In this document: positions 1 to 4,706 of the stretch, in pieces
Numbering within the stretch: the first letter of the stretch is position 1
Layout: every line of letters begins with the position of its first letter
DNA from: Deltaproteobacteria bacterium
GTDB taxonomy: Bacteria; Desulfobacterota; Desulfobulbia; Desulfobulbales; Desulfocapsaceae
Assembly (NCBI GenBank): GCA_021779275.1
Contig: JAJYAX010000069.1
Coordinates: 1 to 7,373 of the forward strand
Direction of reading: 5' to 3'
DNA length: 7,373 nucleotides
Made by a program: the position numbers and the translations under genes
Notes under the pieces: generated by a model
What the model saw: the letters and a program-made list of their open reading frames with translations, nothing else
Databases searched by the model: none
What the model was told of the DNA's origin: nothing

Positions 1-14
1 CCGGTCTGCTGGTT

Positions 15-689
15 TCAATCAAACCCGCACCACCGTGTTGAGGCGTCAACGGATTCACGGGTGGTCTCAAGCCTGTTGGCCGGAAAATCCCAATTCGGAT
101 AGCCGATGGCAATTGCCATGATTATCTGTTTGGTTTCAGGGATAGCACAAAATTTTCTCAACACTTCTGGGTACATCACCCCTTGATCTTCGATACACGT
201 CCCCAAGCCGAAGTGTAAGGCGGCGAGACAGATATTCTGGCTGACCGCGCCAATATCAAATATCGGGCTTCCTTCGGTAAGAATCCGGTCGACACAAATA
301 ATAATCACAGCCGGGGCATTGAAAAACGTAAAGCCCCGCTTCAGCCATTGCGAACGTTTGTCAGCGTCCTCGCGGTTGATGTCCATCAGATGAAAAATTG
401 TCTTGGCAAGCTCCACCTGACGCCTCCGGTAAACACTCTCCGTCGGCCATCCCACCACCGAATGTTCCGAATGGGGCCTTTCACCCGCCTGCAGTTTTTT
501 AACCAGGGTTTGTTTGATATCGTCTAAAACGCCTTTGGTGATGACGATGAATTCCCAGGGCTGGGTATTCATCGCCGACGGCGCCCGGCTGGCAATTTCC
601 AGGATTTCCCGGAGGACTTCCCGCGGGATCGGCTCATCCTTGAAATCCCTGATGCTTTTCCGTTGCCTGATTGCCTCAATTATATCCAC
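15..689 (-). CDS. Nitroreductase-family FMN-dependent oxidoreductase
   Basis: Encodes 224 residues of the nitroreductase fold, a flavoprotein family that uses NAD(P)H to reduce nitroaromatics, quinones, enones or other small acceptors; the natural substrate here is unknown. Seen: the N-terminal FMN-phosphate motif RQRKSIRDF (residues 8-16, with R10, S12 and R14), the S38-A-M-N41-T-Q-P-W45 flavin loop, the FGLGT segment (160-164) and the C-terminal IGYP (195-198). No signal peptide, so it is cytosolic. Length is normal for the family; residues about 66-118 form a charged insert that should cover the active site. The start is GTG at 689, supported by a strong AAGGAGGA Shine-Dalgarno a few bases upstream (plus-strand 694-701). 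It begins 21 bp after the EEP gene stop, so it is probably the last gene of the minus-strand operon. Its GC is visibly lower than that of its neighbours (about 48% in 241-300, against about 73% in 2101-2160), suggesting a different origin. Family call is firm, role is not. Confidence 0.93.
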   Translation of the reverse strand: MDIIEAIRQRKSIRDFKDEPIPREVLREILEIASRAPSAMNTQPWEFIVITKGVLDDIKQTLVKKLQAGERPHSEHSVVGWPTESVYRRRQVELAKTIFHLMDINREDADKRSQWLKRGFTFFNAPAVIIICVDRILTEGSPIFDIGAVSQNICLAALHFGLGTCIEDQGVMYPEVLRKFCAIPETKQIIMAIAIGYPNWDFPANRLETTRESVDASTRWCGFD

Positions 690-693
690 AAGA

Positions 694-701
694 TCCTCCT
701 T
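694..701 (-). promoter_or_regulatory. Strong ribosome binding site deciding a GTG start
   Basis: On the minus strand this reads AAGGAGGA and lies about 4-5 bases before the GTG at 689. It is the near-perfect anti-Shine-Dalgarno complement and fixes the nitroreductase start at a GTG codon. It sits within the 21-bp gap after the upstream gene, so the cistron can initiate independently of translational coupling. Confidence 0.8.
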
Positions 702-710
702 TTTTCTCGT

Positions 711-1493
711 TTACACCTTCCAGTCGAGCACGGCCGTGATGGGGTAATGGTCCGACGGAAAGAGATTCCCTCTGCGGGTCCGGTCGATTTGCGCATCCCG
801 CACGAGGAAATGGCCGGAGACCAGGATCCAGTCGATGGGCGCCATCTCCTCAGGCCTGCCGAAGGCGTGAAAGGTGGTTTCATCCTCCTCGGCCACATGG
901 ACCTGCCGGAAGGCGTCAATCAGCCCTCCATCGCCCGTCAGCAGGCGGTAGGCCGTGGAATCCTTGTCGGCATTGAAGTCGCCGGTTACGATGAGCGGGG
1001 TCTGCGGACCTAACCGATCAAGCCATTGTCGTAAGTATCGGGCATTCTCATCGATTGCCGCCGGTGGTTCGTAGTCGAAATGGGTGTTGACGTAGATCAG
1101 CATCGTCCCTGATGGCAGGCAGGCCAGCCTGGCCCAGGTCACTGTTCGCGGATAGGCGCTGCCCCGGCTCCTGCTGCCGGGGATCTCCGGGGTCTCGCTC
1201 AGCCAGAAACATCCCGTGTCGAGAAGCCTGAAGGATGGCCGTCGAAACAGCAGGGGCGCCATCTCCAGCGCCGTACCTCCCGGGCCTTCCCGATGGTGGC
1301 CTAGGAAATGGTAATCCGGCAGGCCCATACGGATAAAGTCGGCCTGGGCGTCGTCGCGGCATTCCTGGAGCCCGAGCAGGTCGGGTCCGAAATCCCGGAT
1401 CCTGGCCAGAGCCAAAGACCGGCGATGCTCCCAGTGATTCTCTCCGTCGTCCGCCAGGCCGTAACGGATATTGAAGCTCATGACCTTGATCAT
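711..1493 (-). CDS. Endonuclease/exonuclease/phosphatase (EEP) superfamily metal-dependent hydrolase
   Basis: Encodes 260 residues of the DNase I-like fold, of the type often annotated as ElsH/COG3568 metal-dependent hydrolase. Family members cleave phosphodiesters or phosphomonoesters in nucleic acids, phosphoinositides, sphingomyelin and other small molecules using Mg2+. The complete catalytic set is visible: N8 in SFNIRY, E44 in LQE, H138 in NTHFD, D172 and N174 in GDFN, D221 in PIDWI, and D248/H249 in SDHYP. No signal peptide, so cytosolic. The ATG at 1493 overlaps the TGA of the upstream GH5 gene (ATGA, 1490-1493), with AGGGA about 8 bases upstream. This start gives a protein beginning directly with the first beta strand (MIKVMSFNIRYG). 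The frame stays open to 1796, but that extra 101-residue stretch lies inside the GH5 gene and looks like out-of-frame translation. Tight coupling to a glycosidase suggests a phosphate- or phosphodiester-bearing glycan or glycolipid substrate rather than DNA; that is inference. Confidence 0.9.
   Translation of the reverse strand: MIKVMSFNIRYGLADDGENHWEHRRSLALARIRDFGPDLLGLQECRDDAQADFIRMGLPDYHFLGHHREGPGGTALEMAPLLFRRPSFRLLDTGCFWLSETPEIPGSRSRGSAYPRTVTWARLACLPSGTMLIYVNTHFDYEPPAAIDENARYLRQWLDRLGPQTPLIVTGDFNADKDSTAYRLLTGDGGLIDAFRQVHVAEEDETTFHAFGRPEEMAPIDWILVSGHFLVRDAQIDRTRRGNLFPSDHYPITAVLDWKV
1490..1493 (-). other. ATGA stop/start overlap between GH5 and EEP genes
   Basis: On the minus strand the EEP start ATG (1493-1491) and the GH5 stop TGA (1492-1490) share bases in the tetranucleotide ATGA. 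This is the classical arrangement for translational coupling by re-initiating ribosomes and implies matched synthesis of the two enzymes. Confidence 0.85.
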
Positions 1494-2668
1494 GACTGAT
1501 CCCTGGCCCAATCCAGGAGCACGCGCAGCCGGGTCAACTGCTCCGGCCGGCCCAGGTCCGGGATGAGTCCCAGATCGACGCAGTCCCGATAGCACCAGTC
1601 CGGCCTGGTCTCGGTGCGGTAGGTCCAGAAGAACCAGCCGGCGTATTTCTCGAAGCTCAGCAGTTGAGCCGCGGCGTAGCCGCGGTAGGCCGCCGCCAGC
1701 TGGAACTCGTCCATTTCCCTTACCTGATGGTTGAAGGGCTCTTCCTCCCAGAGGGACACCATCTTTTTCGCCAGTCCCAGGCTCCATTCGCCGCAATAGA
1801 CCTGATAGCCGGAGTCGCGGATGATCTCGTCCGCCTCAAGGCGCAGGTCTACCGCACTCTTGCGGATATGGCCGAAGATGTCCATGTCGATGTCCTCTCC
1901 GGAAAAACACTGGTAGCGGTGGATATCGATGGCCACGTTGCGGAACTCCGGCTCCTGGAGAAAGCCCGCATATTCCCGCCAGTGGCGGAAACCGTCATGG
2001 AAGACCACCGTCACCTGCTCGGGCGGGCAGTGGCGGCGGATGCGGTGATAGGCGTCAGCGGTGTAGCGCTTCAACAGGCCGGTGGGGATATCCCAGCTCG
2101 GCTCGTTGAGCACCTGGATGCCGCACAGCGCCGGGTGAGCGGCGTACCGCTGGGCCAGGCGCTCCAGCACGTCCAGGGAGTACTGGATATACTCCTCGCT
2201 GGTATGCCACTCGCAGACACCGCAGATACCGCCGTTGTCAAAGCCGTTCTGGCAGCCCGGCGCGGCATGAAGGTCAAGGACCACCTTCAGGTCGAACTCC
2301 CCCGCCCAGTCAAAAACCTGATCGACAATGGACAGCCCTCCCACCACATAAGGATACCGCACCTCCTGGTAGCTGCGATGAGAGGGATAGTCCTCGCCGA
2401 ACAGCCAGTGGCCGAAGGGCAGGCGCACGGCGTTAACGCCTGCGCGTTTCAGCCAGGCGAAGTCGTCGCGGGTGATAAAGGTGTTCCAGTGCCGGTGCAG
2501 ACGCCGCGTCGCCTCGGCCTCTCCCAGCTCGAGGCAGTAGGAGGTCTCGTCGATGGCCGCAAGCCCCTCAAAGAGACTGGGGGTGATCCACTTTTCCAGG
2601 ACCAGCCAGCCGCCGAGATTGACGCCGCGCAGTTTTTCGCAGTTTTCGTGAATCGTTGAGGGCGTCAT
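1490..2668 (-). CDS. GH5 glycosidase resembling exo-beta-1,3-glucanase (GH5_9-like), cytoplasmic
   Basis: Encodes 392 residues, a complete (beta/alpha)8 glycoside hydrolase of family 5 (clan GH-A, retaining). The N-terminal RGVNLGGWLVLEKWITPSLF (residues 14-33) and DLHAAPGCQNGFDNGG (132-147) are hallmarks of the exo-beta-1,3-glucanase subfamily known mainly from yeasts and other fungi (Exg1-like). The acid/base glutamate is E189 in the LNEP motif (187-190), the nucleophile is E294 in GEWS (293-296), and H250 with Y252 and W348 in GWFFWTYRTE (344-353) complete the pocket. Likely reaction: release of glucose from non-reducing ends of beta-1,3-glucan or a related beta-glucoside. There is no signal peptide; the protein opens with a hydrophilic MTPSTIHENCEKL. 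The start ATG has AAGGAG 7 bases upstream (plus 2676-2681) and lies 27 bp after the transporter stop; its own stop overlaps the EEP start. Odd: a CGVC pair (149-152) next to the active-site loop. Linkage specificity could differ (beta-1,6-glucosides, glucosyl lipids). Confidence 0.92.
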   Translation of the reverse strand: MTPSTIHENCEKLRGVNLGGWLVLEKWITPSLFEGLAAIDETSYCLELGEAEATRRLHRHWNTFITRDDFAWLKRAGVNAVRLPFGHWLFGEDYPSHRSYQEVRYPYVVGGLSIVDQVFDWAGEFDLKVVLDLHAAPGCQNGFDNGGICGVCEWHTSEEYIQYSLDVLERLAQRYAAHPALCGIQVLNEPSWDIPTGLLKRYTADAYHRIRRHCPPEQVTVVFHDGFRHWREYAGFLQEPEFRNVAIDIHRYQCFSGEDIDMDIFGHIRKSAVDLRLEADEIIRDSGYQVYCGEWSLGLAKKMVSLWEEEPFNHQVREMDEFQLAAAYRGYAAAQLLSFEKYAGWFFWTYRTETRPDWCYRDCVDLGLIPDLGRPEQLTRLRVLLDWARDQS

Positions 2669-2675
2669 GGAAGGT

Positions 2676-2681
2676 CTCCTT
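2676..2681 (-). promoter_or_regulatory. Ribosome binding site of the GH5 gene
   Basis: AAGGAG on the minus strand, 7 bases before the ATG at 2668, lying in the 27-bp gap after the transporter stop. It supports the chosen GH5 start. I see no terminator-like hairpin in this gap, so transcription should continue from the transporter gene. Confidence 0.75.
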
Positions 2682-2695
2682 GTGAGAAAAGGGGG

Positions 2696-4384
2696 TTACA
2701 GGGCCAGACGGCCTGAGTAGAAAGAGGCGTTGTTGGGCATATGGGAGATCGTCAGCAGTGTGGCGTCGGGGAGCTGCTCACAGATCAGGCGAAGCATATG
2801 TTCCTCTTCCTCGGGGTCCAGGGAGTCGAAGGCCTCCTGCAGGAATATCCACTGGGGCCGGTTGATCAGCAGGCGCACCATACCCAATCGTTGCTGCTCT
2901 CCCCGCGCCAGAGTCTGGACCCAGTTCTCCTTTTGATCGAGCTGATCAATCAGGTGCTCAAGACCGGCCAGACGCAGGGCCTGCTCAATCTGTTCCTGGG
3001 AAAAGAGCCTACGGGAGGAGGGGTAACAGATGGCGTTACGCAGGGTGCCGACGGGGAGATGCGGCCGGGGCGGCATGAAGAAGAGGCGGCCCTGGCTCGG
3101 GAGTTCGATGACGCCGCTGCCCCAGGGGCGTATCCCGGCGATGGCGCGGAACAGCTTGGCCCCGGTGTAGGTATTGCCGGTGATCAGCACATGCTCGCCG
3201 GGACCGATCTCCATATTGATGCCCTGGGCTAACACCGGCCCGTCGTATTTGGCGATACTCAGATTGCGGAAGGCCAATACCGGCCGGTCGCCGCTTCTGA
3301 CCTGGATCCAATGATCCTGGCGGGCGATCTCCTCATCCACATTGTCCAACACCTGCAGCAGGCTCAGGATGCGCTCCACCGAGGCGCGCCATTCGGCGAC
3401 CGCGCCTGCCGTATTGACCGGCCAGGAGAGGGCGTTGGTCATCTGCTGGAAGGCCTGAGCGGATTGCATCAGGGTGCCCAGGGAGATTTTCCCCAGGATA
3501 TAGCGGGGGGCGGAAATCAGGATCGGAAAGGCTATGTTAAGGTCGCCATAGCCGGTGCTGAAGAGCAGGACATTTCTCCAGGCCGTGGTCTGCAGGTCCC
3601 AGACCGTCCGGATCTTGCGGAAAAGATCATGAAATTGATGCCGCTCGCAGGTCTCGGCATGAATCAGCGCAATGGCCTGGCTGTTTTCGTGCGCCTCCAG
3701 CAGACTGGCGCGAAAGTTGGCCTCCGCCGTCTGTTTGGCATTGGTGAAGCGGGTAATGGGTTGGCTTACCCACCAGCCAAGGCAGGATGCCAGGGCCGAG
3801 TAGATGATCGCGACCCAGACCAGATGCCCGTAGATGGGAATCTGGACGAATCCCAGGTCCAGCGTCACCACCCCTGAGCGGGACCAGAGCACCTCGGTAA
3901 AGCCGATCAACAGCAGAATAGAGTAAAACAGCGAGTGCCCCAGGGTGATCGCGGACTCGGTGGCGATCCGGCAATCCTCGGCGATCCGGCCATCCGGGTT
4001 GTCGTGTTCGCCCGGCAGATGGGAAATCAGATAATGGCGGCCGGCCTTCATCCAGCGGGAGAAAACATGTTCCGTCATCCAGTCGCGCCAATAGATCATC
4101 AGATTGCGCTTGATGACCATATGCGATCCGGTCAGGGCCATATCGGTGACTATAAGGAGCGCCAGCATGCCGACCTGCATGAGGAGGCCGCTCATTGAGT
4201 GCTGTTCCAGGGCGTTGAACAGGCCCGCGCTCCACTGCGTAAGCAGTACGGCCATGACCACCTGTCCTACGGTCAGGATCGCCAGGAGGAAAATGCTGCC
4301 CCGAATCTTCAGCCTTTGGTTCGAAGACCAGAACTGCTTTGTCAGTCGAAGGAATGCAATAAAGAAATGTTTGGATTCAGGCAT
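2696..4384 (-). CDS. SbmA/YddA-type ABC half-transporter with a degenerate (probably non-hydrolytic) nucleotide-binding domain
   Basis: Encodes about 562 residues: an ABC_membrane_2/SbmA-BacA-like membrane domain fused to a C-terminal nucleotide-binding domain (NBD), as in bacterial YddA-like and eukaryotic ABCD proteins. Hydrophobic segments lie near residues 31-51, 66-86, 151-167, 188-206, 272-293 and 301-321; the family motif NPDGRIAED is at 129-137. NBD from about 370. Its ATPase motifs are broken: Walker A reads GNTYTGAKL (403-411) without GK[ST] and one residue short against relatives; the Q-loop position is P439; the signature is LARGEQQR (A493 for Ser); Walker B is FLQEA (Q516 for Asp, E517 kept). 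H548 of the H-loop remains. The frame is open throughout. It probably still acts as an inner-membrane carrier or as half of a heterodimer; substrate unknown, a glucan oligosaccharide or glycolipid by context. Start uncertain: ATG 4384 fits family N-termini (MPESKHFFIAFLRL), but an in-frame GTG at 4447 is possible and neither has a clear Shine-Dalgarno. First gene of the operon. Confidence 0.88.
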   Translation of the reverse strand: MPESKHFFIAFLRLTKQFWSSNQRLKIRGSIFLLAILTVGQVVMAVLLTQWSAGLFNALEQHSMSGLLMQVGMLALLIVTDMALTGSHMVIKRNLMIYWRDWMTEHVFSRWMKAGRHYLISHLPGEHDNPDGRIAEDCRIATESAITLGHSLFYSILLLIGFTEVLWSRSGVVTLDLGFVQIPIYGHLVWVAIIYSALASCLGWWVSQPITRFTNAKQTAEANFRASLLEAHENSQAIALIHAETCERHQFHDLFRKIRTVWDLQTTAWRNVLLFSTGYGDLNIAFPILISAPRYILGKISLGTLMQSAQAFQQMTNALSWPVNTAGAVAEWRASVERILSLLQVLDNVDEEIARQDHWIQVRSGDRPVLAFRNLSIAKYDGPVLAQGINMEIGPGEHVLITGNTYTGAKLFRAIAGIRPWGSGVIELPSQGRLFFMPPRPHLPVGTLRNAICYPSSRRLFSQEQIEQALRLAGLEHLIDQLDQKENWVQTLARGEQQRLGMVRLLINRPQWIFLQEAFDSLDPEEEEHMLRLICEQLPDATLLTISHMPNNASFYSGRLAL

Positions 4385-4509
4385 CTGGATGCAGGTTTCA
4401 ATGAGTCGAGTGACGCCAATCTGCAGCGATATATCTTTTGTCGCCACGGCAAGGCTGCCGGTTTGCCATCACGGACCAGGGAAGAGCAATGGCCGGCGGG
4501 TCAAGGATG

Positions 4510-4520
4510 AGGCATACCTC
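4510..4520. promoter_or_regulatory. Near-palindromic 11-mer, candidate operator copy 1
   Basis: AGGCATACCTC. The core AGG-N4-CCT is symmetric. It matches the second copy at 4633-4643 in 9 of 11 bases and lies about 30 bases downstream of the predicted minus-strand transcription start, a position where a bound repressor could block elongation. No regulator gene is in the window, so this is a prediction from symmetry and recurrence only. Confidence 0.3.
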
Positions 4521-4550
4521 TGCCTGCGCTCCCATATCATTTTTTCAGTT

Positions 4551-4577
4551 TCTATAAAAAAACAGGGGATTAGTCAA
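4551..4577 (-). promoter_or_regulatory. Candidate sigma-70 promoter for the transporter operon
   Basis: On the minus strand TTGACT (plus 4572-4577) is followed after 15 bases by TATAGA (plus 4551-4556), with a run of seven T between. The -35 box matches TTGACA in five of six and the -10 matches TATAAT in four of six; the spacer is shorter than the optimal 17. The predicted start near 4544 would give a leader of about 160 bases to ATG 4384. Confidence 0.45.
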
Positions 4578-4632
4578 TAACTTCTTGCAAACATCAGATA
4601 AATCATGAATCAATATGGGTAAATACGGAGGC

Positions 4633-4643
4633 AGGCGTACCTT
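4633..4643. promoter_or_regulatory. Near-palindromic 11-mer, candidate operator copy 2
   Basis: AGGCGTACCTT, with the same AGG-N4-CCT symmetry as the copy at 4510-4520 and 123 bp from it, close to twelve helical turns. It lies between the weak plus-strand promoter candidate and the GH3 start, so the two copies flank the AT-rich promoter core, one on each transcript's early region. Confidence 0.3.
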
Positions 4644-4692
4644 CCGGGCCCTAAGCCAACCTTTACCCTCGTTGTCCTTTTCCTGAAATTGT

Positions 4693-4698
4693 AAGGAG
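4693..4698 (+). promoter_or_regulatory. Ribosome binding site of the GH3 gene
   Basis: AAGGAG, 8 bases before the ATG at 4707. It is a strong, well-spaced Shine-Dalgarno and confirms a start that yields no signal peptide, which matters because related BglX-type enzymes are usually exported. Confidence 0.85.
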
Positions 4699-4706
4699 TC
4701 GTTCTC

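Larger units (their letters stand above)
4385..4706. promoter_or_regulatory. Divergent intergenic promoter region
   Basis: This interval (or 4448-4706 if the transporter starts at GTG 4447) separates the leftward transporter operon from the rightward GH3 gene. The core at about 4535-4625 is distinctly AT-rich compared with the flanking genes, as expected for back-to-back promoters. It holds a plausible minus-strand promoter, a weaker plus-strand promoter candidate (TTGCAA at 4585-4590 with CAATAT at 4611-4616, spacing too long at 20), two similar near-palindromes and the GH3 ribosome binding site. I see no convincing gene, riboswitch or RNA gene in it. Confidence 0.65.

Noticed and set aside
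1494..1796. N-terminal extension of the EEP gene by 101 codons
   Set aside because: It falls within GH5 coding sequence in another frame, has a low-complexity Gly/Arg/Pro-rich translation, and the EEP fold begins right at the ATG at 1493, which has its own ribosome binding site.
1664..2659. Open frame of 331 codons on the plus strand opposite the GH5 gene
   Set aside because: Antisense shadow of the GH5 gene, no family motifs in the translation and no convincing ribosome binding site.
4448..4467. Sigma-54 promoter (TGGC ... TTGC) on the minus strand before GTG 4447
   Set aside because: The gap between the TGGC and TTGC elements is 12 bases instead of the required 7.
4469..4540. Short 23-codon upstream frame on the minus strand, in frame with the transporter and separated from it by a TGA
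   Set aside because: No Shine-Dalgarno, start only a few bases from the predicted transcript start, Arg-rich sequence without attenuator-like codon runs; considered a chance frame, and not evidence of a nonsense-interrupted longer transporter.
4511..4641. Inverted copies of GCCTGC/GCAGGC with CTCC/GGAG across the divergent region
   Set aside because: The arms need a gap to align and are far apart; much weaker than the AGGC[AG]TACCT pair that overlaps them.
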